From positions 1,346,890 to 1,410,889 of the forward strand of contig NZ_QPCG01000002.1 in the NCBI RefSeq assembly GCF_003351025.1: a stretch of 64,000 nucleotides of DNA, written 5' to 3'. The DNA comes from Mucilaginibacter endophyticus. GTDB lineage: Bacteria; Bacteroidota; Bacteroidia; Sphingobacteriales; Sphingobacteriaceae. Made by a program: the position numbers and the translations under genes. The notes under the pieces were generated by a model, which saw only the letters and a list, made by a program, of their open reading frames with translations, was not told the DNA's origin and searched no databases. This document shows, one piece after another, positions 53,723 through 63,162 of the stretch; position 1 is the first letter of the stretch, and each line of letters starts with the position of its first letter.

Positions 53723-55687
53723 ATGAACTGTTTAAAACTGAATTATTTATTATGCGCTGTAGCGCTAATGCCGTTAACGCGAACGGCATCGGCACAAAAC
53801 TCCGACACTGTTAAATATAACCATCAGGACCTTTTTGGCCCTATTACCTGGCCGGTTACCAGCGGTGGCACACGCTCTGCTGCCGGCAAACCTTCGCCGG
53901 CTTACTGGCAAAATAAAGCTGATTACCAGATTAAAGCTTCGCTTAACGAAGGTAAAGACACCACCATTACCGGCGAAGTTAAAATCACCTATACTAATAA
54001 CAGTCCCGATAAACTTGATTACCTGTGGCTGCAGTTAGATCAAAATCTTTTTAAACCGGATTCGCGCGGAGCGGCGGTTACGCCATATACCGGCGACAGG
54101 TTTGATGTTCGCGGTTTTAGCAGAGGTGGCTACCATATTGCTTCTGTTGATGTTACTTACAAGGGCGAAACTTATAAAGTTGAGCCGATCATCACTGATG
54201 CCCGCATGCAACTGCGCCTCAATACCCCAATGGATGGTAAAGGCGAAAAAATAGAAATCAAGGTAAATTATGATTTTGCTATCCCTTTTTATGGTGCCGA
54301 CCGTATGGGCCGCAAAAAATTTAAACAGGGCTATGTTTATGAAATTGCCCAATGGTACCCACGCATGTGCGTTTATGATGATGTGGAAGGATGGAACACG
54401 CTGCCTTATATGGGCTTAGGCGAGTTTTATTGTGAATACGGCGATTTTGATTACTACATCACCGCCCCTGCAAATAAAATTGTAGTTGGCTCGGGCGACT
54501 TGCAAAACCCTGAAGAAGTGCTTACCCCTACCCAATTAAAAAGGTTGGAGCAAGCCCGCAACAGCGATAAAACTGTAACTATCATCAGCGCATCCGAAGT
54601 TGGTAAAGGCGCAACACGTCCGTTTAAGGGCACCCTTACCTGGCACTTTAAAATGAAAAATAGTCGTGATATTGCCTGGGGCGCTTCAGATGCGTTTATC
54701 TGGGATGCCGCAAGGGTTAACTTCCCTTCAGGACGTAAAGGCATTGCACAGTCTGCTTACCCGGTTGAGAGTTCGGGTAATGATGGTTGGGGCCGTTCAA
54801 CCGAGTACCTGAAAAACAGCATGGAGATTTATTCAAACCTATACTTTGAATATCCATGGAATTCGGCAGTGAACGTATCAGGCGTGGCTTTGGGTATGGA
54901 GTATCCGGGTGCTATCTTCTGCCTGAGCAACCTTAAAAAAGCCGACCTTTGGGGCGACGTTACTCATGAAATTGGCCATAACTGGTTCCCGATGATAGTT
55001 GGCTCAAACGAGCGCAAATACATGTGGCAAGATGAAGGTTTTAACACGTTCATTAACGAGTATGCCACCAAAGCTTTCAACAACGGCGAGTATATTGAAA
55101 GAAGCACTTCGGCACAAAATGTACTGGCTGGTTACCGCAACGGCAAAGACCCGCTAATGACTGCACCCGAGGCTATCGGTCTTAACGATTACGGTCAATA
55201 TTACACTAAAACCGCTTTGGGATTGGATATTTTAAGAAATGTAGTGATTGGCCCAGAACGTTTTGACTACGCTTTCCGCGAGTATGTAAAAAACTGGGCA
55301 TTTAAACACCCACTGCCTTATGATTTGTTCAGGGCGATGAATGATGCCACCGGCGAAGATTTGAACTGGTTCTGGAAATCATGGTTCTTCACTACCTGGA
55401 AACTTGACCAGGCTATTAGTTCGGTAACCTACATTAAAGGTAACCCGGCTCAAGGTGCGATGATCACCCTAACCAATAACGAAAAAATGGCTATGCCTGT
55501 TGATCTTAAAATTGTTCAGGCTAACGGCAAAACCGAAATCCTTCACCTACCGGTAAATATCTGGCAGCGCGATGGTGTTTGGAAATTTAAATATCCATCA
55601 ACATCGGCCATTAAAAGTATGGAGATCGATCCGGATCACCAACTACCCGACGTTGACCTAAAAAACAACGTTTATAGAGGGGAATGA
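53723..55687 (+). CDS. Exported M1-family (gluzincin) aminopeptidase
   Basis: This zinc peptidase of about 654 residues has a signal peptide (MNCLKLNYLLCAVALMPLTRTASAQ). An N-terminal beta-sandwich (about 50-250) is followed by the catalytic domain with GMEYPG, the zinc motif HEIGHNW (His415, His419) and the third ligand Glu in WQDEGFNTFINEY. A helical/beta C-terminal part completes it. It removes N-terminal amino acids from peptides in the periplasm or outside. The frame is open from a TTG at 53666, but the ATG at 53723 directly precedes the signal peptide. It is monocistronic, with a strong terminator at 55751. Confidence 0.93.
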   Translation: MNCLKLNYLLCAVALMPLTRTASAQNSDTVKYNHQDLFGPITWPVTSGGTRSAAGKPSPAYWQNKADYQIKASLNEGKDTTITGEVKITYTNNSPDKLDYLWLQLDQNLFKPDSRGAAVTPYTGDRFDVRGFSRGGYHIASVDVTYKGETYKVEPIITDARMQLRLNTPMDGKGEKIEIKVNYDFAIPFYGADRMGRKKFKQGYVYEIAQWYPRMCVYDDVEGWNTLPYMGLGEFYCEYGDFDYYITAPANKIVVGSGDLQNPEEVLTPTQLKRLEQARNSDKTVTIISASEVGKGATRPFKGTLTWHFKMKNSRDIAWGASDAFIWDAARVNFPSGRKGIAQSAYPVESSGNDGWGRSTEYLKNSMEIYSNLYFEYPWNSAVNVSGVALGMEYPGAIFCLSNLKKADLWGDVTHEIGHNWFPMIVGSNERKYMWQDEGFNTFINEYATKAFNNGEYIERSTSAQNVLAGYRNGKDPLMTAPEAIGLNDYGQYYTKTALGLDILRNVVIGPERFDYAFREYVKNWAFKHPLPYDLFRAMNDATGEDLNWFWKSWFFTTWKLDQAISSVTYIKGNPAQGAMITLTNNEKMAMPVDLKIVQANGKTEILHLPVNIWQRDGVWKFKYPSTSAIKSMEIDPDHQLPDVDLKNNVYRGE

Positions 55688-55725
55688 TTTTGATTTCGGA
55701 TTTGGGAATTTCGATTTCGGATTTT

Positions 55726-55746
55726 AGAGATTAGAGATTAGAGATT
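55726..55746. repeat. Short tandem repeat (AGAGATT)x3
   Basis: Three exact copies of the heptamer AGAGATT follow one another between the M1 peptidase stop and its terminator. Confidence 0.8.
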
Positions 55747-55750
55747 AGAA

Positions 55751-55800
55751 AGAATTAAAAAAGGCGATGAGTGTTTGAGCTCATCGCCTTTTTTAATTCT
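55751..55800. terminator. Bidirectional terminator between convergent genes
   Basis: The 21-base arms at 55751-55771 and 55780-55800 are perfect inverted copies (core AAGGCGATGAG / CTCATCGCCTT) with an eight-base loop and flanking A- and T-runs. It ends both the M1 peptidase gene and the minus-strand gene at 55806. Confidence 0.92.
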
Positions 55801-55805
55801 TTGCT

Positions 55806-56964
55806 TTAATCAAAATTAACCCGGCCGAAGTTTGTTTTAATTACAATATTCCGGTTCGCATCGCCTTTACCTAAACGGCCTTTGTAGCTTTTCTCCTGAT
55901 TATCGAGCGCTTTATCGCCCGTTAACTTGATTTGCGGATCGCTGTTGTTTAAAGTTCCGTAGTAGGTACTCACATCACAATTGGCATTTACCCCGGTAAT
56001 TCGGCCTACCTGCACACTGGTGTAAGCGGCGTTTACATGCAATGTTTTTATGTTTTTGTCGATGTTTTCAATCCTGAATTGCTTGCCAAATCTCGCATCA
56101 ATAGTAGCCGAAGAATAGATCTTCCCTATCCGTGCCGGACCATAGCTAACGCTTACGCTGAAATTGCTACCTTCATTGAGGTCAAGACTGCCGTGTAAAA
56201 CCTCCAACCTGGTACCGCTAAAGCCTTCAATATCGACATCGCCAAAGTTTACCTTTACGTAGTTGAGCGGGTTGATCAATCTTTTTGCCTTCAAGTTACT
56301 ATAAAGGCTGTTCAACATCAATTTCCCTTCAAAATCGGGCAAAATGGTTGTGCCGTAATTATTGATTATATTGAGCGCGCTTTTCGCAGGCATAAAAACA
56401 ATGTAATTAATCTCGATTTTCTTGATACGGGGCTTATCTTCTCCTTTCCATAAAACATTGCCATTATTAATTCCATTATCCCCAATGATAGTTTTAAAAG
56501 ATACAAGCGCTTCCTTCTTGCTGTCACTTATAGTAATGGTGTTTAAAAAGCCCTGGGCGTCCGTTTGTTTATCGGCGTAAATGTTTACCTGTACTTCTAC
56601 ACTAAACTCGTTACGGTTCCAGGTGTTTATTTTAACCTCGCCAAAACGGTTGTCAATCATTAGCTCATCCAGTTTACCGGCAGTATAAAGCTTGCTACAT
56701 TTTTTTGAAGCGATCTTCAGCGCGCCATTTTTGATTTGATCGTCCGCGTTATCATCATCATAAATAATTCCGGCATTTTTTAATGGATCTGCCGGAGGCA
56801 TAAACGCCGCCGCATTATTACCGAGTGTGTCGGCATCATTCCGAGGCATTACAACACTATTATCAGCTTCCGATTTATCGGCAGACTGGGCAATGCTTTG
56901 GTTTGTAACAGCAATAAAAAAAAATCAAAAGCATCAGGCGGGCGGGGCCAAATTTAGTTTTCAT
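55806..56964 (-). pseudogene. Exported DUF4097-like protein gene with a homopolymer frameshift in the signal peptide
   Basis: The continuous frame 55806-56849 encodes 347 residues of beta-strand-rich repeats (LDELMIDNRFGEVKINTWNR, LNIINNYGTTILPDF, LEVLHGSLDLNEG) of the DUF4097/adhesin beta-helix type, but it lacks any signal. Upstream, from an ATG at 56964, a second frame encodes MKTKFGPARLMLLIFF. It is out of phase by one base because of a run of nine A (nine T on the coding strand) at 56916-56924. With eight, the frames join into MLLIFFIAVTNQSIAQ plus SADKSEADN, a textbook signal peptide. It is either a phase-variable gene in the OFF state, a pseudogene or a sequencing error. Confidence 0.75.
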
Positions 56965-57315
56965 TTTGCAAATCATATCTATCAGGTTATATCATAAATG
57001 ACACCCTAACTTTCAATGAGTTGCATCTCCGTAAAGTAAAACCGGTAATTATATCGCCCACTGTAATAAAAATATCACACTTAGCTAATTATCAATCATT
57101 TTAGCGGAGGAATCATCAAAACAATTATCTTTACAAAAAGATAAAATACAGGTACAATACCGCTATATCGTACTGTTAATAAGATCGATAACAATAATAT
57201 ATTCCCATATCGACTCAAATTAAACACAATAGGAATATTTTTAATTATAAAACATTTTGTTTATTTGTGTCATTAAGAAGCTAATAGCAGATCACACAAC
57301 AATTAGCATTTATCT
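56965..57315. other. A/T-rich gap with no recognised gene
   Basis: This gap separates the divergent genes starting at 56964 and 57316. I see no open frame with coding character, no long inverted repeat and no RNA gene. It probably holds the two promoters. Confidence 0.6.
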
Positions 57316-57675
57316 ATGGCGAAAAATATACTCATAATTGAAGATGATGCCGAAATTTTACGGGTATTGGAAACCGTGCTCACTTTCCATGATTTTGAGG
57401 TTACCGGGCTTAACCGTACTGATGATATTATTGCAGCCGTAAAAAACTACAACCCCGATCTTGTTTTAACCGATTATATGCTGCCAGGCCTTAACGGCGG
57501 TCGCATTTGTCAGCTGATTAAAAGTAACGAAGCCACCAGACACATCCCTGTGATCCTGATCTCAGCCTACCATGAACAGGCCATTGCACTGGTTAATTTT
57601 GGTTATGATGCCTTTGTACCTAAGCCTTTTGATGTAAATAAGCTGGTAAAGACTATTAATAGGTTTTTGAATTAA
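57316..57675 (+). CDS. Single-domain response regulator
   Basis: This 119-residue receiver-only protein has the acidic pair in IIEDDAEIL (residues 8-9), the phospho-acceptor Asp in LVLTDYMLPGLNGG (about residue 54), Ser in LISAY and Lys in VPKPFDVNKL. No output domain is present and no kinase gene is adjacent, so its partner is elsewhere. It may act as a phosphate sink or protein-contact switch. It is similar to, but clearly distinct from, the receiver at 16418. Confidence 0.9.
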   Translation: MAKNILIIEDDAEILRVLETVLTFHDFEVTGLNRTDDIIAAVKNYNPDLVLTDYMLPGLNGGRICQLIKSNEATRHIPVILISAYHEQAIALVNFGYDAFVPKPFDVNKLVKTINRFLN

Positions 57676-57834
57676 GAATAGCTTAAGAGCATAGTCCGAT
57701 CGCAAAATTATGTCAGACACTCGTCATTTCAATTTTTCAAAATAATTCCGAAATCTCAAATTCGATATCCGAAATCCTTTCCCCTTTCAGCCCAAAACCT
57801 TAATTTCGCTGCCTCATAGAAAGAGGAAAAGATT

Positions 57835-60117
57835 TTGGATTATTTACAGGGATTAAACCCGGAACAAAGGGCAGCGGTTGAAGAAACTGAAGGACCGGTA
57901 ATGATTATTGCCGGTGCCGGATCGGGCAAAACACGTGTTATTACCTATCGCGTGGCGCATTTGATACGTAAAGGTGTTGATTCGTTTAATATACTGGTGC
58001 TTACCTTTACCAATAAGGCCGCCCGCGAAATGCGTGAACGTATCACCCATGTGGTGGGTACCGAAGCCAAAAATATCTGGATGGGCACCTTCCACTCGGT
58101 GTTTGCCAAAATTTTACGGGTTGAAGCCGAAAAAATTGGCTACCCAAGCAACTTTACCATTTACGATACCGACGATAGCAAAAGCGTTTTAAGGGCCATT
58201 TTAAAGGAAATGAACCTTGACGACAAGCTGTACAATGTAAATTTTGTACTCAACCGCATTTCGGCATCAAAAAATAACCTGATCTCGTGGCAGGAATATA
58301 ACAAGAACGAACAGATCCAGGCCGATGATTTTTCGAGCGGTCGCGGGCAAATGGGTAAGATCTACGAGATGTATGCCACCCGCTGCTACCGTGCAGGGGC
58401 TATGGATTTTGACGACTTGCTGTACAAAACCAATGAATTATTGAAACTACACCCTGATGTGCTCAATAAATACCAGCATAAGTTTAAGTACCTAATGGTG
58501 GATGAGTATCAGGATACCAATTTTTCGCAGTATCTGATTGTTAAAAAGCTGGCTGCCGTTAACGAAAACCTATGCGTTGTGGGTGATGATGCCCAAAGTA
58601 TCTACGCTTTCCGTGGCGCCAACATCCAAAACATCCTGAACTTTGAAAAGGATTATCCGGATCTGAAGGTATTTAAGCTGGAGCAAAACTACCGCTCAAC
58701 CCAAAACATTGTGAATGTAGCTAACAGCATCATCCGCAACAATAAGGATCAGCTTAAAAAGAACGTTTTCTCCGAAAAAGAATCGGGTGATAAGATCAAG
58801 GTTATGCGTGCCTTCAGCGATAACGAGGAAGGTAAAATAGTAGCCGAAGCAATTATGCAGGACCGCAGCTCTAACGGACTTAAATGGTCGGCATTTGCCA
58901 TCCTTTACCGTACCAACGCGCAGTCACGTTCCATGGAGGAGGCTTTACGTAAGTTGGGCATCCCATATAAAATATACGGCGGTCTTTCATTTTATCAGCG
59001 TAAGGAAATTAAAGACCTTATAGCGTATTTCAGGCTCACCTTTAACCCTAACGATGAAGAAGCTTTAAAACGTGTTATCAACTATCCAAAACGTGGCATT
59101 GGTGATACTTCGGTTGATAAGATCATTGTAGCGGCCGATCAGCATGGTATAACACCATGGGAGGTAATAGTTGAACCAGGCAAATATCTTGAAGGAAAGA
59201 TCTCCGGCGCGGTAGCCAATTTTGCGACCATGATCCAGAGTTTCCAGGTGCTGGCCAAAACCAAATCAGCGTACGAATCTGCTTTATATGTAGCCCAGCA
59301 TTCGGGCTTGTTGAAGGATCTTTATGAAGATAAATCGGTAGAGGGACTTAACCGTTACGAAAATATCCAGGAGCTTTTAAACGGTATCAAAGAGTTTTCT
59401 GAGCGCGAGGATATTGAGGAAAAAGGCCTTGATATTTTCATGCAGGATGTTGCGCTGCTTACCAATGATGATAAGGATAAAAACAAGGATGCCGAAACGG
59501 TATCACTCATGACTATCCACTCATCAAAAGGTTTGGAATTTCCGCAGGTGTATGTTGTAGGATTGGAGGAAAATCTCTTCCCATCTCAAATGTCACTTAA
59601 CTCACGCAGCGATCTGGAAGAGGAGCGCCGCCTGTTTTATGTAGCCGTAACCCGCGCCGAAAGCAAGCTGCATATCAGTTATGCCACCTCTCGTTTTAAG
59701 TTCGGAACATTGATTAATTGCGAGCCAAGCCGCTTTTTGGACGAAATTGACGCTAAATTCCTTGAGCTTGACTATACTGCCAAACCATCATCGGGCGGCA
59801 ATCCATTTGACGATGAGCGCAAAGCATGGAGCCGCGACAAACAACCCGACAGCTTTTCACGCCCTAAACCGGCTGCTGCCGCGCCTGTAAAAACCACTTC
59901 TATACTGGCTAAAGCTCACGTACCTTCGGCCAATTTCAAGCCTTCTGACACCTCTAATTTGCAGGTAGGTATGGAGGTTGAGCACGAGCGTTTCGGCTTC
60001 GGTAAAGTGATTTCACTGGAGGGTAATAAGCCCGATATTAAGGCTACCATCTTCTTTAAAGAGATTGGTCAAAAGCAATTATTACTAAAATTCGCAAAGC
60101 TTTACATCATCCAGTAA
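57835..60117 (+). CDS. ATP-dependent DNA helicase, UvrD/PcrA family
   Basis: This 760-residue superfamily 1A helicase translocates 3'-5' on DNA and works in repair and replication restart. Motifs in order: Q-motif LNPEQRAAVEE (7-17), motif I AGAGSGKTR (28-35), Ia TFTNKAAREMRERI, II VDEYQDTN, III GDDAQSIYAFRGA, IV KLEQNYRST, V TIHSSKGLEFPQVYVVG and VI EEERRLFYVAVTRA. The C-terminus holds a small Tudor/DUF3553-like domain (GMEVEHERFGFGKVISLEG) as in PcrA. The frame opens with a TTG at 57835 behind AGAGGA; no ATG lies at the conserved start. It is a housekeeping gene with no operon partner visible. Confidence 0.93.
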   Translation: MDYLQGLNPEQRAAVEETEGPVMIIAGAGSGKTRVITYRVAHLIRKGVDSFNILVLTFTNKAAREMRERITHVVGTEAKNIWMGTFHSVFAKILRVEAEKIGYPSNFTIYDTDDSKSVLRAILKEMNLDDKLYNVNFVLNRISASKNNLISWQEYNKNEQIQADDFSSGRGQMGKIYEMYATRCYRAGAMDFDDLLYKTNELLKLHPDVLNKYQHKFKYLMVDEYQDTNFSQYLIVKKLAAVNENLCVVGDDAQSIYAFRGANIQNILNFEKDYPDLKVFKLEQNYRSTQNIVNVANSIIRNNKDQLKKNVFSEKESGDKIKVMRAFSDNEEGKIVAEAIMQDRSSNGLKWSAFAILYRTNAQSRSMEEALRKLGIPYKIYGGLSFYQRKEIKDLIAYFRLTFNPNDEEALKRVINYPKRGIGDTSVDKIIVAADQHGITPWEVIVEPGKYLEGKISGAVANFATMIQSFQVLAKTKSAYESALYVAQHSGLLKDLYEDKSVEGLNRYENIQELLNGIKEFSEREDIEEKGLDIFMQDVALLTNDDKDKNKDAETVSLMTIHSSKGLEFPQVYVVGLEENLFPSQMSLNSRSDLEEERRLFYVAVTRAESKLHISYATSRFKFGTLINCEPSRFLDEIDAKFLELDYTAKPSSGGNPFDDERKAWSRDKQPDSFSRPKPAAAAPVKTTSILAKAHVPSANFKPSDTSNLQVGMEVEHERFGFGKVISLEGNKPDIKATIFFKEIGQKQLLLKFAKLYIIQ

Positions 60118-60178
60118 ACATAAACCAAGAGTTAAAATCCCTACTTTGAGGAATTGCTTCCCCAAGCATTTCCACACT

Positions 60179-60229
60179 CCATCGTTAAATTGCCTTTATA
60201 ACACTAATTTAAAGGTAATTTAATGATGG
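60179..60229. repeat. 20-base hairpin upstream of the XRE regulator gene
   Basis: CCATCGTTAAATTGCCTTTA (60179-60198) and TAAAGGTAATTTAATGATGG (60210-60229) are inverted copies. The two mismatches become G-U pairs in plus-strand RNA, so the 20-pair stem would be uninterrupted. There is no T-run after it, so it is not a standard terminator. It lies 62 bases after the helicase stop and 51 before the XRE start. Confidence 0.65.
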
Positions 60230-60280
60230 CATACCGTTTGGATTGTTTTCAGTGTCCTTTCCCTTAATTATTAATTGAAC

Positions 60281-60649
60281 ATGAGCGATACTGTAAAAAA
60301 GAAAACAAACAAATCCGTTGGTAAAAACATCCGGACATTACGCCACCAACATGGATGGAGCCAGGAAGATGTGGCCAACCGTTTGGGCATCTCAATTCCT
60401 GCATTTTCAAAAATTGAAACAGGTGTAACTGATATTAACTTATCGCGCCTGGAACAAATCGCCAATATTTTTGATGTGAATGTAGTACATCTGCTTGCCC
60501 TCGATAGCGAAGAGGTTGATGTCAAACCGTCAAGCTTAAGCGTAGCACAAAAAAAGCTGATAGACCGCGAATCGGAAATTGCCAATTTACAACGTAAGGT
60601 TATATTACTTTACGAAGAACTACGCAACAAGACCTTAGTGGCTATGTAA
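60281..60649 (+). CDS. XRE-family transcriptional regulator
   Basis: This 122-residue DNA-binding protein has a Cro/C1-type helix-turn-helix at about residues 14-68 (IRTLRHQHGWSQEDVANRLGIS ... in part, FSKIETGVTDINLSRLEQIANIF). A C-terminal helix likely to form a coiled coil follows (KKLIDRESEIANLQRKVILLYEELR). The chosen ATG is at 60281; a TTG at 60275 is possible. The targets are unknown. AATTTATCGATA occurs twice downstream (60670-60681 and 60794-60805) and could be a binding site, but this is only a guess. Confidence 0.88.
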   Translation: MSDTVKKKTNKSVGKNIRTLRHQHGWSQEDVANRLGISIPAFSKIETGVTDINLSRLEQIANIFDVNVVHLLALDSEEVDVKPSSLSVAQKKLIDRESEIANLQRKVILLYEELRNKTLVAM

Positions 60650-60867
60650 TTGTGTGCTGAAAATATTACAATTTATCGATAGTGTATATTGTTTGCTTCG
60701 TATTGATGTCCTGCCAAACGGCTTCCATTAAATACCAGTTAACATTATTTAATAAAACGAAATTTAAATAAATTTCATTTTATTGTATTCGCTAATTTAT
60801 CGATAATGAGCGCTTTATAAAGGTTTTGGAGTAATAATTGTGGCATACGGGTATAAATAAAAAGCGT

Positions 60868-61167
60868 ATGTCAAATTATCTTATCTCCATATCAAAAAAC
60901 GAAAACCTGAGTGATGGCATCATCCATGATCCCAAAAGCAAACTAAAAGTTAAAGCTTTTGATTTACTGAAGGCTCGTTTTAAACCAAGCAAAGGAGAGG
61001 TAAGATTTTTTGTAACATCAGCCAGTGAAACACTGGCTTTTGAAACTCAGGGTTACAACCAACACAGACAATTGCTGGTGTTACAAATGATATCGTGGTA
61101 TTGTATTTACCTGGGGCTTATTGAAGCACAGATACATTCAAATTTACCAGTGCATTTTGCGTATTAA
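60868..61167 (+). CDS. Small hypothetical protein
   Basis: This frame encodes 99 residues from the ATG at 60868, or 109 from a TTG at 60838 that has GGAG six bases upstream. The product is a soluble basic protein, MSNYLISISKNENLSDGII... , with GEVRFFVTSASETLAFETQG in the middle and a hydrophobic helix (LLVLQMISWYCIYLGLIEAQI). I do not recognise a family. Its stop overlaps the stop of the convergent TPR-sensor gene by four bases. Coding potential looks moderate. Confidence 0.55.
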   Translation: MSNYLISISKNENLSDGIIHDPKSKLKVKAFDLLKARFKPSKGEVRFFVTSASETLAFETQGYNQHRQLLVLQMISWYCIYLGLIEAQIHSNLPVHFAY

Positions 61168-62594
61168 ACCCGGGGAGGGTTATGCAGCATATCGCTCATT
61201 TCGATAATCTTTTCATCAATTTCAGATACACACTTATCCATCATATCCAAACATTCGGCCTGGTCAACCAGGCCTTCTTTTTCGAGGTTAATTAAGCCAC
61301 GAAGCGTTGCTATAGGCCCCCTGATCTGGTGAGAAAGATAAGACGAATGTTCTGAAAGCTTTCTGTTTTTCAACTGCAAATCCTTAGTGCGTTCGTCGAT
61401 AATCTCTTCCAGGTGATGATTTATGCGGTCAAGGTTATCTTTTTGCCGCGATACTTCACCATTTAAAAGCGTAAGCTGGGAGTTAGTTTTGGCCTTACGT
61501 TTCACATTGCTTATAAGCAAACCAATTACCACCAGCAACAAACCCGCAACTACAGTCACAGCCCAAAATTTAGACCGGTCATAAGCCTGGCGTTCGGCAA
61601 TCCTTTCGTTCTCTTTTAGCTGCTCTTCCTGTCTGCGCTTAGCCTCAACCAAATTCATTTGTGCCGATACATTGGTTTTGTAGGTAGTGCTATCCTGTGT
61701 ATAAATTTCCCTCAATAAATTTACCGCACGGGCATAATTCTTTTTATTATACTCGAGCTCGTAGGTGGTATACTTATAATCGTAATCCAGCTTAGGGTCC
61801 TTTACTAACTGGGTATAGGCAGTGCCTTCCTGCACCATTTTTTCCGCGTTTTTAAAATCACCTTTGGCCATATAAAGTGCTGCAAGCGTAAGGTCAACGC
61901 TGGCTACTGACTCATTCAAATCGCCGGCTTTTGCCCCAGTATTAGCCTCAAGTAATAAACTTAGCGCCTTATCGTAGTCTTTAAGCTTGAAATAAATAAC
62001 GCCCCTGTTTTGCAAACACTGGATCATGTTAATACTATCCTTGCGTTTTTGAAATATCGGAAAGCTCTTGTCATAAAACTTAAGCGCCATGTACAGGTTA
62101 TTTTTACGTGTATAAACGTTACCAATATTCAGGTATAACGAACCAAGCAGCTTAGCATCATTTATTTTTTGAGCTATCTCTAACCCTTTATTAAGATAAT
62201 CAAGAGAACGTTCATAATCATGATCGCGAAACAGGATACCAATGTTATTATAAACGCTGGCCTCGCCTTTCAGGTTATTATTACGGGTAAAATAAGAAAG
62301 AGAGTTAAGATAATTTTCTATAGCTTTTTCAGGCTGATCTAAATAGTATTTACCTATACCAATAACACGATAAGCTTCGGCAATACCGTTAAGATAATTG
62401 AGTTTGGTTGATAATTTGAGTGCCTTATTAGCATCCTGAACGGTTTGCTCGGGGTTGGTTAACCTGTTTTTATATGCATTTGCATTTATGGTTATAACCT
62501 CATTAGTATCTATAGCGGCAACATCATTAATATCATTCGCGTATACCGTTAACGATAATAAAATGAATAATATAAATGTCCCGATTTTTTTCAT
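61164..62594 (-). CDS. TPR sensor protein with a histidine-kinase H-box but no ATPase domain
   Basis: From the ATG at 62594 this is 476 residues. It has a signal peptide (MKKIGTFILFILLSLTVYA) and about six periplasmic TPR repeats (about 40-290, for example AEAYRVIGIGKYYLDQPEKAI and GSLYLNIGNVYTRKNNLYMAL in part). A transmembrane helix (FWAVTVVAGLLLVVIGLLI) and a coiled coil (about 365-410) follow. The H-box segment is SYLSHQIRGPIATLRGL with His422. The protein stops 54 residues later, right after the dimerisation helices. The catalytic ATP-binding domain of a normal kinase (compare the protein at 44384) is missing. The frame also opens at a TTG at 62702. It is divergent from the small-peptide genes at 63163. 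Confidence 0.85.
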   Translation of the reverse strand: MKKIGTFILFILLSLTVYANDINDVAAIDTNEVITINANAYKNRLTNPEQTVQDANKALKLSTKLNYLNGIAEAYRVIGIGKYYLDQPEKAIENYLNSLSYFTRNNNLKGEASVYNNIGILFRDHDYERSLDYLNKGLEIAQKINDAKLLGSLYLNIGNVYTRKNNLYMALKFYDKSFPIFQKRKDSINMIQCLQNRGVIYFKLKDYDKALSLLLEANTGAKAGDLNESVASVDLTLAALYMAKGDFKNAEKMVQEGTAYTQLVKDPKLDYDYKYTTYELEYNKKNYARAVNLLREIYTQDSTTYKTNVSAQMNLVEAKRRQEEQLKENERIAERQAYDRSKFWAVTVVAGLLLVVIGLLISNVKRKAKTNSQLTLLNGEVSRQKDNLDRINHHLEEIIDERTKDLQLKNRKLSEHSSYLSHQIRGPIATLRGLINLEKEGLVDQAECLDMMDKCVSEIDEKIIEMSDMLHNPPRV

Positions 62595-63162
62595 CAAAAA
62601 ACTTCTACGTTCTGTTGGGGTGAAAGTTATAAAATAATGCTGAATTATATTTAATGTTAAGAATAAAAAACACTGTGGAAAATTATTTTTATATTTTTTC
62701 AAACTAATTAAAAAACATATTTATATTTGCAGTGTTAAATATTTGATATACAGCGTATTAAATACGCAAAAACAATTATTCCATACCACATTGAGCAGGT
62801 TATAATCAATTACAATAATATTTCAACATACATGTGAAATAATCAATATTGACTGTAGTTTGTATATCAAATAAGTGAAATAATGTGAAAAACGTGCAAT
62901 AAATTGTATACCATGCACGCAACTAACTCAAATGATATAACATTTAAAATTAGTAATTTAACGCCAAAATTAACAGTGTAAAAATACGAAACAGATAACA
63001 TTTATTTAAGATTTAAATAACACGGCTTTAAAAAAAACAGAGAGTAAAATCCGGGTTTTGAAATATTTGTGATAAGCTTTAAATAAGCTTGCCGAGTTTT
63101 ATTAAATATTTGCTATCGTATTAATTTAAAAAATAGAATATTAAATACAATAATTAATCAAT
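62595..63162. promoter_or_regulatory. 568-base A/T-rich divergent regulatory region before the peptide genes
   Basis: No gene is visible. Structures seen are a perfect 13-base inverted pair (TATTTGATATACA at 62740-62752, TGTATATCAAATA at 62861-62873), a 15-base palindrome GCGTATTAAATACGC (62753-62767), and a direct pair GTGAAATAAT (62834-62843, 62875-62884). TATATTTG at 62722-62729 matches the Bacteroidota -7 element TAnnTTTG, but I could not find a matching -33 TTG. These are operator-like signals for the TPR sensor gene, the peptide genes or both. Confidence 0.45.

Noticed and set aside
61164..62594. TPR sensor as a frameshifted full-length kinase
   Set aside because: No ATPase-domain sequence was recognised after the stop; the next DNA encodes a convergent small frame.
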